64,000 nt of DNA, taken from NCBI GenBank assembly GCA_965198755.1, contig OZ240673.1, positions 3,596,001 through 3,660,000 on the forward strand. The letters are read 5' to 3'. Below the pieces are notes generated by a model that searched no databases, had not been told where the DNA came from, and was given only the letters and a program-made list of their open reading frames with translations. This DNA is from BOG-908 sp963692875. GTDB lineage: Bacteria; Pseudomonadota; Alphaproteobacteria; Acetobacterales; Acetobacteraceae. A program made the translations under genes and the position numbers. Shown here piece after piece: positions 1 through 9,173 of the stretch (positions within the stretch are counted from its first letter, which is position 1; every line of letters begins with the position of its first letter).

Positions 1-126
1 CTGCTTTTTTGAAAAAAAGCAGCAAAAAACTTTTATCCCTGCTGTCGCGGAGTCTCCCGCAGCTTGTACCTGGGAACAAAAGTTTTTTGGTTCTTTTTTT
101 CAAAAAAGAACCGGTTGCCTTGCCTG
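1..126. repeat. Hairpin repeat, copy 1 (cut by window start)
   Basis: This is a copy of the window-wide repeat. A T6/A7 hairpin with a GCTGC/GCAGC-type stem base comes first. A GC-rich inverted repeat around CTGTCGCGG follows, and a second hairpin with a GGTTC/GAACC stem base closes the unit. The left outer end lies outside the window. It lies upstream of the protease gene. Confidence 0.85.
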
Positions 127-237
127 TCTCCGGTCACACGCCTCGAACGCGCGTCAAACACCCACCCGCCGCCGTGGCTGGCCTAGGCGGAACGTGCCAG
201 AGTTGTTCGTCCCCAGGGAGCGTGCCACATCGTAACC

Positions 238-1314
238 ATGCGTCTGATCCTGCCCGCGTTGCTGGCTCTCGCCGTCTCGGCCCCGATCGGCCGGGCGCAG
301 CCGCTGGTGCAGACCGGGCCGCTGACCTTTGCGCCACTGGTCCGCCGTGTGGTGCCTGCCGTGGTCAACATTGCCGTGCGGGTGAGCGTGGCCGACCCGG
401 CCGCGGCGACCGGGGTGCCGCCGGAGCTGCGCGGCACGCCGTTCGAGAAGACCTTCCGCGACAAGCTGAAGGGACGCCGCGAGCAGATGATCGGCGCCGG
501 CTCCGGCTTCGTGCTGGACCCGTCCGGCATCATCGTGACCAACAACCACGTGGTGGGCGAGGCGGACAAGATCCTGGTCAGCTTCACCGACGGAAGCGAG
601 CTACCGGCCCACATCATCGGCACCGATGAGCTGACCGACATCGCGGTGATCAAGGTGGATGCCGACCACAAGCTGCCGGCGGTGCCCTGGGGCGACAGCC
701 GTGCGGTTCAGGTGGGCGACTGGGTGATGGCGGCTGGCAACCCGTTCGGCCTGGGCGGGTCGGTGACGGCCGGCATCGTGAGTGCGCGCGGGCGCGACAT
801 CGGCGCCGGGCCGTTCGACGACTTCTTCCAGCTCGACGCGCCGATCAACCCGGGCAACTCGGGTGGGCCCAGCTTCAACATGTCCGGCCAGGTGATTGCG
901 CTCAACACCGCCATCGTCTCGCCCACTGGCGGCTCGGTCGGCATCGGCTTCGCCATCCCCTCGGAGATCGCCCAGCGCATCGTCGACGAGCTGCTGGAGA
1001 AGGGGCACGTGGACCGCGGCTGGCTGGGCGTGGAGCTGGACACGTCGGGCACGCACAAGCACGTGGGTGCCGCCATCGCCTCGGTGAACCACGGCGGGCC
1101 GGCGGCGCATGGCGGCCTGCGCGCCGGCGACCTGGTGATGGCGATCAACGGCGAGCGGGTGGACAGCACGCGCGAGCTGATCCGCGACGTCTCCGCGGTG
1201 AACCCGGGGGCGGTCGCACATCTGCGGGTGCGGCGGGGTGCGGCCACGATGGATCTGGACGTGGTGGTGGGCCGCCGGCCGCCGGAACCCGAACCCGAAG
1301 AGACGGTGCAATGA
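238..1314 (+). CDS. DegP/HtrA-family periplasmic serine protease
   Basis: This is a 358-residue trypsin-like S1C protease that probably degrades or refolds damaged envelope proteins. An N-terminal signal peptide covers about residues 1-20 and ends in GRAQ. The catalytic triad is visible as His104 in TNNHVV, Asp134 in LTDIAVIKV and Ser208 in NPGNSGGPS. A single PDZ domain covers about residues 245-345, whereas DegP itself has two, so DegS or a short DO-like protease is equally possible. The first ATG of the frame gives a proper signal peptide and is taken as the start. A response regulator begins 95 bp downstream on the same strand, which suggests an envelope-stress or two-component context. 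Confidence 0.9.
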   Translation: MRLILPALLALAVSAPIGRAQPLVQTGPLTFAPLVRRVVPAVVNIAVRVSVADPAAATGVPPELRGTPFEKTFRDKLKGRREQMIGAGSGFVLDPSGIIVTNNHVVGEADKILVSFTDGSELPAHIIGTDELTDIAVIKVDADHKLPAVPWGDSRAVQVGDWVMAAGNPFGLGGSVTAGIVSARGRDIGAGPFDDFFQLDAPINPGNSGGPSFNMSGQVIALNTAIVSPTGGSVGIGFAIPSEIAQRIVDELLEKGHVDRGWLGVELDTSGTHKHVGAAIASVNHGGPAAHGGLRAGDLVMAINGERVDSTRELIRDVSAVNPGAVAHLRVRRGAATMDLDVVVGRRPPEPEPEETVQ

Positions 1315-1409
1315 GCCAGGCGCCAGTTGTCAGCCCGCAGTCGCCAGACCGGCGCACCGCGGCAGATCGCCTGTCCGACCACCGACAGCTGAAGGCTGAT
1401 GACTGAATC

Positions 1410-2087
1410 ATGCGCATACTGATTGTCGAAGACGACCCGACCGTCGCCCAGTTCGTGGTGAAGGGGCTGCGCGAGGCGGGGCATGTTGTGGAGCATGCCG
1501 ATAACGGCCGCGACGGGCTGTTCATGGCCGCCAGCGAGGCGTTCGACACCATCATCCTCGACCGCATGTTGCCGGGCGGCATCGACGGGATACGCCTGCT
1601 GGAGACGCTGCGCTCGCAGAACAACGCGACGCCGGTGCTGCTGCTGTCCGCGTTGGCGCAGGTGGACGAGCGGGTGGCCGGGTTGAAAGCGGGCGGCGAC
1701 GACTATTTGACCAAGCCGTTCGCGTTTTCCGAGCTGCTGGCGCGGGTCGAAGCGCTGACCCGGCGCGGCAAGTCCGACGGTCCGCAGACCAAGCTGCTGG
1801 TGGGCGACCTGGAGATGGATTTGCTGTCGCGCACGGTGCGCCGTGCGGCTCAGAAGATCGACCTGCAGCCGCGCGAGTTCCGGCTGCTGGAGTACCTGAT
1901 GCGCCACGCCGGCCAGGTGGTGACGCGCACGATGCTGTTGGAAGGCGTGTGGGACTACCATTTCGACCCGCAGACGAACGTGATCGACGTGCATGTAAGC
2001 CGGCTGCGGCAGAAGATCGACAAGCCGTTTCCGACCGGGCTGATCCATACGATCCGCAACGCAGGGTACATGCTGCGGCCGGAATAG
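1410..2087 (+). CDS. OmpR-family response regulator
   Basis: The protein has 225 residues with two domains. A receiver domain at about 1-115 carries the acidic pocket EDD at 7-9, phospho-acceptor Asp51 in ILDRMLPG and Lys101 in YLTKPF. A winged-helix DNA-binding domain at about 130-223 shows the OmpR/PhoB-type features QPREFRLLEYL and VIDVHVSRLRQKI. It would bind promoters after phosphorylation by a sensor kinase. The probable partner kinase starts about 700 bp downstream on the same strand, an unusually wide gap for such a pair. Upstream lies the DegP-like protease. The regulon cannot be deduced here. Confidence 0.93.
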   Translation: MRILIVEDDPTVAQFVVKGLREAGHVVEHADNGRDGLFMAASEAFDTIILDRMLPGGIDGIRLLETLRSQNNATPVLLLSALAQVDERVAGLKAGGDDYLTKPFAFSELLARVEALTRRGKSDGPQTKLLVGDLEMDLLSRTVRRAAQKIDLQPREFRLLEYLMRHAGQVVTRTMLLEGVWDYHFDPQTNVIDVHVSRLRQKIDKPFPTGLIHTIRNAGYMLRPE

Positions 2088-2727
2088 CGATGTTACTTTG
2101 CACCCGCGTAAGTGTCGTAGACGGGCCGCAACCAGCAAAGCTGGCTGAGACATAGGGCAACGCTGCAATGACGCGCTTTGGAGCCATATTGTCGAACGTG
2201 CCTGGATCGCTCTTGCGATCTTGGCAGGTGGACAAGCGATGGGTGCCGTGAACCCGGTGTTTGAGTCCGGAAGCGTGCTCGAGCGCTCACAAAGCAGTCC
2301 CAGGCCGCTTGATACTGAGAGTTTGCAGGCCGTTTCGCTGTGGTTTGAGCGGCAACAATCCGACTGGCGCCCCAATGGTGCCACGCCGCCCTTGCCGCTT
2401 TTGCGGGCCACTCTCGATGGATCGAGCAAGCAAGGACAGATCTGCCTTCTTCTCTGGCCTGGGCCGACCCGACCAGGATGGAGCCAAGCAGTGCTCATGG
2501 AGGGGCCGGCAGGTCACCCGGTCGGGGTAACAAAGCTTACGGACGACGAGTTCATGTCATCCCTCAAGCACTCAAAAGATAGCTCAATGCTCCGATGGGC
2601 ATCAAAACGAGCGAACCCGCGAGAGCGTTGTCGAACTGACAACGACAGAGGCGTCCAAGCATTTTGCAAATCTGACCCGGGCGAGACACGACCGGCCTTT
2701 TTGTTCACCTTGGGCGCGCCGTATTGA
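2088..2727. other. Long intergenic gap between response regulator and kinase
   Basis: This 640-bp stretch separates two genes that normally overlap or abut. Open frames are present (for example 2221-2727 on the plus strand), but their proteins show no recognisable motifs and mixed composition. I see no RNA gene. It may be a degraded gene or a leader for the kinase. Confidence 0.4.
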
Positions 2728-2794
2728 AGAGTCCGCGACAGCCAGAACCAAAGTTTTTTCGCTCCTTTTTTCTCAGAAAAAGAAGGCCTTGCTT
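2728..2794. repeat. Hairpin repeat, right half only
   Basis: This is a half copy of the window repeat: GTCCGCGACAG arm, an A3-G-T6 tract and a degenerate terminal hairpin ending in AGAAGGCCTTGC. It runs directly into the start of the histidine kinase gene. Confidence 0.75.
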
Positions 2795-4222
2795 TTGATC
2801 CGCTCCGCCGGCCTGCGCTTTGCCGTCATCTTCGGCATCGTCTTCGCGCTGTCCGCGTTGGCGTTGGTCTTCTTCCTGTGGCTGTCCACCGCGAACCTTC
2901 TGGACCGCCAGGTGGAAGCCGCCATCAACGCCGACGCGCAGGGCCTAGTGGAACGCTGGTCGGAAGGCGGCATCCCGGCGCTGCTGCTCACCATCCAGGA
3001 GCGGCTCGGCGAGAACGTGGACGACGACGCAATCTACGAGGTGACCGACCCGGCGCAGCAATGGGTGGCCGGCAACCTGGGAAGCTGGCCGGCCAGCGTG
3101 CTGAACCCCGGCGTGTTCTACGAGCTGCAGGTGACCCGCGCGGGTGCGAAAAGCCTGGCCGACGTGCGGCGCTACGACCTGCCCGGCGGCTTTCGGCTGC
3201 TGGTGGGGCGCGACGTGCGCGGCCGGGTGGAGCTGCGCAGGCTGCTGACCAACGCGCTGTTCTCCAGCATGCTGGTGATCGCCGCGCTGGGGGCCGCGGG
3301 CGCGTTCGTCATCCGCAAGCTGTTCCGGCGCATGGTGGCCGAGGTGTCGGCCACCGCGGACGCGATCGCCGGCGGCGACCTGACCCCGCGCGTGCGGCGG
3401 TCCGGCCGCGGCGACGAGTTCGACCGGCTGGCGGAATCGATCAACACCATGCTGGAGCGCATCGCCAAGCTGATGGACGGCGTGCGCCAGGTGAGCAACG
3501 CCATCGCGCACGACCTGCGCACGCCGATCACCCGAGCGCGGGCGAGGCTGGAGGACGCGGTGCTGCACGCGGGCAGCGAGAGCGAGCTGCGCACCGGGGT
3601 GGAGCGCGCGGTGGCCGACCTCGACAACGTAACGGCGGTGTTCCACGCGCTGATGCGCATCGCCGAGATCGAGGTGGGCGCGCGGCGCTCGGCCTTTGCG
3701 GAGGTGGATTTGGGGCCGATGCTGGCGGATCTGGCCGAGCTGTACGGCGCGGTGGCCGAGGAACACGGGCTGGCCCTGCGCCTGGCGGTGCCGGACACGC
3801 TCAGCATCCTCGGCGACCGCGACATGCTGCAGCAGGCAGTGGCAAACCTGCTGGACAACGCGATCAAGTTCTCGCCCGACGGTGGGGTGATCCGGCTGCA
3901 GGCGTCGCGCGCGGACCGGCAGGTGCGCATCAGCGTGGCCGACGAGGGGCCCGGCATCCCCGAGGCGGACCGGCCGCGGGCCACCGAGCGGTTCTTCCGC
4001 GGCGAGACCGCGCGCAGCACGCCAGGGTCCGGGCTGGGCCTGGCGCTGGTGCAGGCGGTGGCGATGCTGCACGAGGGCAACCTGCTGCTGGAGGACGCGC
4101 GGCCCGGGCTGTTGGCCACGATCGCCGTGCCGGCAATGTTGCATGTCGGCCACATGAACGTCCCTTCATCCGGGCCCCACGTGGCGGAGAGCGGAACGGT
4201 GGCATCACCCGCCTATAGATGA
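2795..4222 (+). CDS. Sensor histidine kinase (HAMP, HisKA, HATPase)
   Basis: This inner-membrane sensor kinase of about 475 residues probably phosphorylates the response regulator at 1410-2087. A first membrane helix covers about residues 8-33, a periplasmic segment follows to about 150, and a second helix lies at about 152-172. HAMP follows. The phospho-accepting His is near residue 239 in the H-box AHDLRTPITRA. The N-box NLLDNAIKFS and the G-box DEGPGIPEADR are both present. Only TTG start codons are available. TTG at 2795 lies 8 bases after a GAAGG Shine-Dalgarno sequence that belongs to the preceding repeat. TTG at 2789 is an alternative. The stop overlaps the next gene by ATGA. Confidence 0.9.
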   Translation: MIRSAGLRFAVIFGIVFALSALALVFFLWLSTANLLDRQVEAAINADAQGLVERWSEGGIPALLLTIQERLGENVDDDAIYEVTDPAQQWVAGNLGSWPASVLNPGVFYELQVTRAGAKSLADVRRYDLPGGFRLLVGRDVRGRVELRRLLTNALFSSMLVIAALGAAGAFVIRKLFRRMVAEVSATADAIAGGDLTPRVRRSGRGDEFDRLAESINTMLERIAKLMDGVRQVSNAIAHDLRTPITRARARLEDAVLHAGSESELRTGVERAVADLDNVTAVFHALMRIAEIEVGARRSAFAEVDLGPMLADLAELYGAVAEEHGLALRLAVPDTLSILGDRDMLQQAVANLLDNAIKFSPDGGVIRLQASRADRQVRISVADEGPGIPEADRPRATERFFRGETARSTPGSGLGLALVQAVAMLHEGNLLLEDARPGLLATIAVPAMLHVGHMNVPSSGPHVAESGTVASPAYR

Positions 4223-4494
4223 CGATGTGCCGGGCCACTCCGCTGCTGATGCTGCTCGCCGCATCGCCGTGCTTCGCCGCCGATCCGCCGAGCTTCGCAC
4301 TGACGAGCGACACGGCGCCGTATTGCGCGCAGTTGGCTAAACAGGTGGCGGACCGGCACAGCACGTCGTTGGACGTGCAACGGCTGCTGGCCGAGGGGCG
4401 GGACATGTGTGACCGGGGGCAGGTGCGCGGGGGCATACGGCGGCTGCGGCGGGCTTTGGTTATGCTGCATCATCGGGAGCCGGTGGCGCAGTGA
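4219..4494 (+). CDS. Small exported hypothetical protein
   Basis: The gene encodes 91 residues and its start overlaps the kinase stop as ATGA, so the two are translationally coupled. A clear signal peptide (hydrophobic LLMLLAASPC, then FAADPP) predicts export to the periplasm. The mature part of about 70 residues has two cysteines, Cys33 and Cys61 approximately, and a basic C-terminus rich in Arg and Gly. No family is recognised. The coupling suggests an accessory or modulator of the sensor kinase, which is an inference from position only. Confidence 0.65.
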   Translation: MTMCRATPLLMLLAASPCFAADPPSFALTSDTAPYCAQLAKQVADRHSTSLDVQRLLAEGRDMCDRGQVRGGIRRLRRALVMLHHREPVAQ

Positions 4495-4795
4495 AACAAG
4501 GCCTTCTTTTTTGAAAAGAAGCAAAAAACTTTTGTCTCTGCGCGGGTGCCGACTCTTCGATTTGCACTGTCATACAGACGTTGCAGCAGGCGAAGAAATA
4601 AACGTCTTTTCTGGCAGCTAGCGGAACCAAAAACTTTTATTTGTTGCGTGCACGCTGCAGAAGGCTCCGCGACAGCCGAACCAAAAGTTTTTTGCTGCTT
4701 TTTTCAAAAAAGCAGGCCTTGCTTGCTTCTTCGGCACACAGAATCGAACTCCGGGCTTTTTCTTTCAAAAAAGAAGCTTCCTTGCCATAACCCAG
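4495..4795. repeat. Cluster of hairpin repeat units
   Basis: Several repeat modules stand in a row: a CTTCT hairpin near 4500-4530, a central GCGACAG arm near 4670, a CTGCT hairpin near 4695-4720 and an extra CTTCT/GAAG module near 4755-4785. The last module supplies the stop codon of the convergent flippase gene. Confidence 0.8.
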
Positions 4796-6246
4796 ACGTC
4801 CCGCCGTTCGTCGCGACGCAGATAGAACGCAACTGCGACCACTACGAAAACTCCGAACACCGCAGCGTCCAACGCCAGCCTCACCCAGGCCGCGTGCGGC
4901 GCCACCGCCTCGCGCGCATACAGGCACGCCGCCGACAGGCCGAGCATGCCGGCAAGCGGCCACGGGTGCATCGCCACGCGGTGGGTGCTCCAGGCGGCCA
5001 CCCAGCAGATGGCGCAGTACACCGCCCAGGTGCCGAACGTGGCCCAGGCTGCGCCCCAGATGCCGTAGGGCGGGATCAGCACCGCGTTCAACGCGAGGTT
5101 CAGCACCGCGCCGACCACCGCGATGCGGCCGACCGCGCCGGAGCCGCCGCCGATCAGCAGCATCGAGTTGAAGAAGTCACCGACCTCGCGCAGGAAGTAG
5201 CCGAACACCAGCAGCGGCAGCAGCAGCATCGGCGGGTCGTAGCTGGGCGGCACCATCATCACCAGCACGTCGCGCCCGAACAGCGAGATGCCGATCGCAC
5301 CCGCGCCCAGCACGAACACCAGCCAGCGGCCGACAACCACGAAGCGGTCCTGCCAACCGGCGCCTGACGCCAGGCTGTAGAACGACACGCCCCAGCTCTT
5401 GCTGAAGCTGTCGCCGATGATGACGCTGAGCACGAAGGCGAAGGTGTAGGCCAGCGAGTAGACGCCCACCTCGGCGCGGCTGACATGGGCGAGGAACAGC
5501 CGGTCGGAGAAGTGGATGGCGAAGTAGCAGCCGCCGGATACGATCAGCGGGCCGGCGAAGCGCGCCAGCGCGCCGGCGATGGCCGCGTGCCAGTGCGTGC
5601 CCACGCGGCCCAGCACGCCGGCCAGCAGAAAGGCGCTGCCGCCGCCGGCCACGGCGAGCTTGCTGTAGACGAAGCCCCACACGCCCAGGTGCCACCAGCC
5701 GATCAGCGCGATGTTGAGGCCGAGGTTGGCCACCATCGTGACCATCGTGTAGCCGAAGTAGAACCACACGCGGTCCTGCATGCGCGGATAGATCATCGCC
5801 ACTTCGGCGATGCTGCTGAAGAACATCGCCACGAACGCCAGCCGCAGCAGCGCGGCCGAGCCTTCCAGGCTGGTGGCCTCCGCGATGGGGCCGGCAAAGG
5901 CGACGCCGAACAGGGTGACCAGGCCGGCGAGTGCCATGGTTGCGAACATCGCGGTGGAAACGACGGAGAGGCGGTCCGCCTCGCTCGTCTGGTCGTTGTA
6001 GATGCGTGTCAGTGCCTGGCCGAGGCTTTGCAGGCCGAAGGTGATGGCGACGACCTGGGTTGCCAGTTCCAGCAGGTTGAGCACGCCGTACTGGTCGGTG
6101 CTCAGGTAGCTCGCGTAGAACGGGATCATCACGAAGCCGACGATCTTCGACGCGATGTTGGTGGCGAGGTACAGCGACGAGCCGCGCAGCAGGCGGGAGA
6201 GGCCCTGCGGCGCGGGGGCCGCCATGTCTGCGATTTGCGCGTCCAT
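4765..6246 (-). CDS. Polysaccharide flippase (Wzx/MATE-like, MOP superfamily)
   Basis: This inner-membrane protein of about 493 residues has roughly 12-14 hydrophobic helices. It belongs to the oligosaccharide flippase family that moves lipid-linked sugars across the membrane. The N-terminal region with LYLATNIASKIVGFVMIPF and YGVLNLLE is typical of Wzx-like proteins. I chose the ATG at 6246 because a strong GGAGGAGG ribosome binding site precedes it; an open frame extends further upstream to 6363. The final residues RKLLF and the TGA stop are encoded inside a hairpin repeat, so the native C-terminus may have been replaced. A divergent GT2 gene starts about 180 bp away, which fits an exopolysaccharide or O-antigen role. 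Confidence 0.85.
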   Translation of the reverse strand: MDAQIADMAAPAPQGLSRLLRGSSLYLATNIASKIVGFVMIPFYASYLSTDQYGVLNLLELATQVVAITFGLQSLGQALTRIYNDQTSEADRLSVVSTAMFATMALAGLVTLFGVAFAGPIAEATSLEGSAALLRLAFVAMFFSSIAEVAMIYPRMQDRVWFYFGYTMVTMVANLGLNIALIGWWHLGVWGFVYSKLAVAGGGSAFLLAGVLGRVGTHWHAAIAGALARFAGPLIVSGGCYFAIHFSDRLFLAHVSRAEVGVYSLAYTFAFVLSVIIGDSFSKSWGVSFYSLASGAGWQDRFVVVGRWLVFVLGAGAIGISLFGRDVLVMMVPPSYDPPMLLLPLLVFGYFLREVGDFFNSMLLIGGGSGAVGRIAVVGAVLNLALNAVLIPPYGIWGAAWATFGTWAVYCAICWVAAWSTHRVAMHPWPLAGMLGLSAACLYAREAVAPHAAWVRLALDAAVFGVFVVVAVAFYLRRDERRDVWVMARKLLF

Positions 6247-6428
6247 CCGGTCCTCCTCCTGCCTCGCGTCCCGCATTGCTCGCCTGGTCCGCCTGATTGT
6301 TTCCATAGCCTCGGCCACGCAACTTCGCGCTGGCGCGGGCAAGCCACCCAGGATAGATGCCACAATGGACCCGGTGGCGCAAAGAACAACCGGCAGCCAC
6401 GCGGCAGGCTGGAGGGGCGACGTTGCAG

Positions 6429-7376
6429 ATGCGTGAAGAGGGCGCGGCCAGCTACGATGCGAGCGTCACCGTGCTCTGCCAGAACGAAGCGGCCAGGATC
6501 GGCGCCTGCGTGGCCAGCATCGCCGGCGCGGCGGAAGGTTACCGCATCCACCTCGCGGTCATCGCCAATGGCAGCAGCGACGACAGCGCTGCCCTGGCGC
6601 TGCAGGCGGCCCGGCAGGTGCGTCTGCCGGCGCGGATTTATACAATCACCTTCGGCGACAAGGCCAACGCCATCAACCAGGCGCTTGCCATGCTGCCGCC
6701 GGCGCGGCTGCACGTCTTCACCGACGGTTACGCGGTGGTGGCGAAGCAGACGCTGACCGGCTTCTTCCGCGTGCTGGACGCCAACTCGCGCGCGGTGGCT
6801 GCCACCGGTGTCGCCGGCAACGGGCGGACGATGGCGCGCGCCACCGCGGAGACGCTGCAACAGGGCGGCCGGCTGCACGGCCAGCTGCACGCGCTCACCC
6901 CCGGCTTCGTGGCGCGCATGCAACAGGCCGGCCTGCGCCTGCCGGTGGGGCTGTACCGCGGCGACGGGCTGCTCGGCTCGATGGCGAGCCACGACCTCGA
7001 TGCGCTGGAAAAACCGTGGGACGGCCAGCTGATCGCCGGCGCCGCCGAGGCGGTCTACCTGATCCCGCCGCTCTCGCCGTGGCGCCGGGCGGACTGGCAG
7101 CGGCAGTTCCGCCGCAAGGTGCGGCAGATGCGCGGGCGGCTGGAAAATGCGGCGATCCAGTCGGTGATCTACCGCGAGGGCTACGCAGGCCTGCCAGCGT
7201 TCGCCGACGACATGATCGCGGCGTGGCTGGATGCCGGCGGGCAGCCGCAGGCGGGCCTGGCGGACAGGCCGTTCATGGCGCTGGCGCTGCGGCAGCACAG
7301 ACGGTTCATGCGTCCTGATGCACGACTGCTCGCACCGAGACTGTTTGGCGCGGCGGGAGCGCAAGATGTTGGTTGA
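6429..7376 (+). CDS. Family 2 glycosyltransferase
   Basis: The protein has about 315 residues. An N-terminal GT2-type nucleotide-sugar fold shows VTVLCQNEAARIGACVASI at about 13-31, then VIANGSSDDS, then the acidic metal-binding site in HVFTDGYA near residue 98. It would transfer a sugar in the cytoplasm to a polysaccharide intermediate. The ATG at 6429 follows GGAGGGG by about 12 bases; an in-frame TTG at 6423 has a better spacing and is possible. It is divergent from the flippase gene and followed, after a repeat, by a WsaF-like glycosyltransferase on the same strand. The substrate is unknown. Confidence 0.85.
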   Translation: MREEGAASYDASVTVLCQNEAARIGACVASIAGAAEGYRIHLAVIANGSSDDSAALALQAARQVRLPARIYTITFGDKANAINQALAMLPPARLHVFTDGYAVVAKQTLTGFFRVLDANSRAVAATGVAGNGRTMARATAETLQQGGRLHGQLHALTPGFVARMQQAGLRLPVGLYRGDGLLGSMASHDLDALEKPWDGQLIAGAAEAVYLIPPLSPWRRADWQRQFRRKVRQMRGRLENAAIQSVIYREGYAGLPAFADDMIAAWLDAGGQPQAGLADRPFMALALRQHRRFMRPDARLLAPRLFGAAGAQDVG

Positions 7377-7420
7377 GCAGAGGGGGGAGTAAAATCTGTC
7401 CGCTGACCGCGGTTGACGCA

Positions 7421-7580
7421 GCAAGGCAAGGAAGCAAGCGGTTCTTTTTTGAAAAAAAGAACCAAAAAACTTTTGTTCCCGTCGGTCGCGTCGTGTGAAG
7501 CGTGTCGTTTCAGCTGTCCGCGACAGCGGAGACAAAAGCTTTTTGCTTCTTTTTCTCGAAAAAGAAGACGCTTGCTTCTT
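7421..7580. repeat. Hairpin repeat, full copy
   Basis: The left hairpin has a GGTTC/GAACC stem base, the centre carries TGTCCGCGACAGCGGAG, and the right hairpin is CTTCT/AGAAG with a TTCTCGAA loop. The 276 bp from here to the next gene hold nothing recognisable. Confidence 0.85.
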
Positions 7581-7856
7581 CCTGCCTTGGCATCTTTCGA
7601 CCCGGTCCATGTACGGCCAACAGCCTGAAGCTCGCCCCGGCGAGGCGCAGCCATTGTTGGAACGGAACCGACGAACTGATGGTCTCAAGAGCGCGTGTCG
7701 CAGAGCGGAAGACTAGTTGCTTAATCGGGAAGAAAGCAGAACTCGCCGATCCTCGTGCAGACACACCTCTGGTGTAAAACGCAACGATCAGCCAAGCTGT
7801 GACGAGGCGGCCAGACGTGCCGAGACGACAGGTGGCGGAAAGGCAGCAGCGAACAC

Positions 7857-9173
7857 ATGAAAATCCGGATTCCCCCGTTCGACACACTGGCCGGGAAGAT
7901 CAGCGGTCACGCGCGGCTACTGCGTGACGACCCTGAACGTTTTGCCCGCAACATGCTGCAGTTCACCCGCCCTGGGCTGTTCGAGCGGCGCCTGGTCGAC
8001 GTGTTGGGCACCACGCCGATGCACGTGCGCTACGACGCCGGGGCGCCGTCGGCGCTCAGGCTGAACGTGCTCGACAACGCATGGACCAAGACCGGCATGA
8101 CCGGCGGCCCGAACACCATTATAAACCTGGTCTGCCGGGTGGCGCAGCACGGCGTGGCGGTGCGGCTCGTCTCCACAAGTACGCCCGTTGCGGTGGAGCC
8201 AGCCTGGTTCCGCGCCCATGCCGAAAGCCTGCTCGGCAGCAGCAAATTTCCTGAAGTGGACGTGGTGTCCGCGGCCAGTCAGGCGGCGCCGCTCGGCCTG
8301 GGTCCGGGCGACGTGTTCCTCGTCAGCCACTGGTCCACCGCGCAACAGCTGAAGGCGGTGCTGCCGACGCTGCCGGTGCGGCAGTTCTTCTACATGCTGC
8401 AGGAGTTCGAGCCGGGGTTCTACCCGTGGTCCAGCAACTTCGCCCTGGCACTGGAAACCTACGGGATGGATTTCTGGCCGGTCATCAACGAGGCCACCCT
8501 GGCCGACTTCCTGCTCTCGCAACCCTATGGCCGGCTGGCCGACCCGGTGACGCGCCAGCGCGCCCTGGTGTTCGAACCGGCCGTCGACAGCGCGCTGTTC
8601 TTCCCCGCCGCACAACGCGACCCCGCCCGCAAGCCGCGCCTGCTGTTCTACGCCCGCCCCAGCAACACGCGGAACATGTTCGGCATGGGCCTGTTGGCGT
8701 TGCGCGAGGCGGCAGCCGACCCGGCCTTCGCCGGCTGGGAGTTCCTAGCCATCGGCGGCCGCGGCAGCGTGCCGGAACTGGCGCTGGGCGGCGGCCACGT
8801 GTTGCGCGCGGCGCCCTGGACCACCTACGCCGGCTATGGCGACCTGCTGCGCAGCGCCGACATAATGCTGTGCCCGATGCTCTCGCCTCACACCAGCTAC
8901 CCGGTGCTGGAGATGGTGGCTTGCGGCGGCCTGTCGGTTACCAACACCTTTGCCACCAAGACGCGCGCCGTGTTCGCGGCGATCTCGCCCAGCATCATCG
9001 CGGCAGAGCCGACGGTGCAGGCGCTGGCCGCAGCGCTGGTGCACGGGGCCGGACGCATTGCGGAGGGCACGCCACGCGATGCACGGATCGGCATGCCGGG
9101 GAACTGGGGCGACGTGCTGGAGCCGTTGGCGGGGCGTATGGCGGCAGTCATGCGCGAGCTGGTGGCCAAGTAA
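7857..9173 (+). CDS. WsaF-family glycosyltransferase (GT4-like)
   Basis: The protein has 438 residues and a GT-B two-domain layout. The central segment QEFEPGFYPWSSNFALA is characteristic of the WsaF rhamnosyltransferase family, first described in S-layer glycan synthesis. A second Rossmann-like half follows with LLFYARPSNTRN and the donor-site region LSPHTSYPVLEMVACGG near residues 341-357, which holds the conserved acidic residue. It probably adds a deoxysugar to a cell-surface glycan in the cytoplasm. The sugar specificity is inferred from the family only. The GT2 gene lies upstream on the same strand, separated by a repeat. Confidence 0.85.
   Translation: MKIRIPPFDTLAGKISGHARLLRDDPERFARNMLQFTRPGLFERRLVDVLGTTPMHVRYDAGAPSALRLNVLDNAWTKTGMTGGPNTIINLVCRVAQHGVAVRLVSTSTPVAVEPAWFRAHAESLLGSSKFPEVDVVSAASQAAPLGLGPGDVFLVSHWSTAQQLKAVLPTLPVRQFFYMLQEFEPGFYPWSSNFALALETYGMDFWPVINEATLADFLLSQPYGRLADPVTRQRALVFEPAVDSALFFPAAQRDPARKPRLLFYARPSNTRNMFGMGLLALREAAADPAFAGWEFLAIGGRGSVPELALGGGHVLRAAPWTTYAGYGDLLRSADIMLCPMLSPHTSYPVLEMVACGGLSVTNTFATKTRAVFAAISPSIIAAEPTVQALAAALVHGAGRIAEGTPRDARIGMPGNWGDVLEPLAGRMAAVMRELVAK

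Noticed and set aside
708..2498. 596-codon minus-strand frame
   Set aside because: It is antisense to the protease and response regulator and has no motif.
2221..2727. 168-codon open frame between response regulator and kinase
   Set aside because: No domain, no ribosome site, mixed composition; it reads like GC-rich chance frame or a decayed gene.
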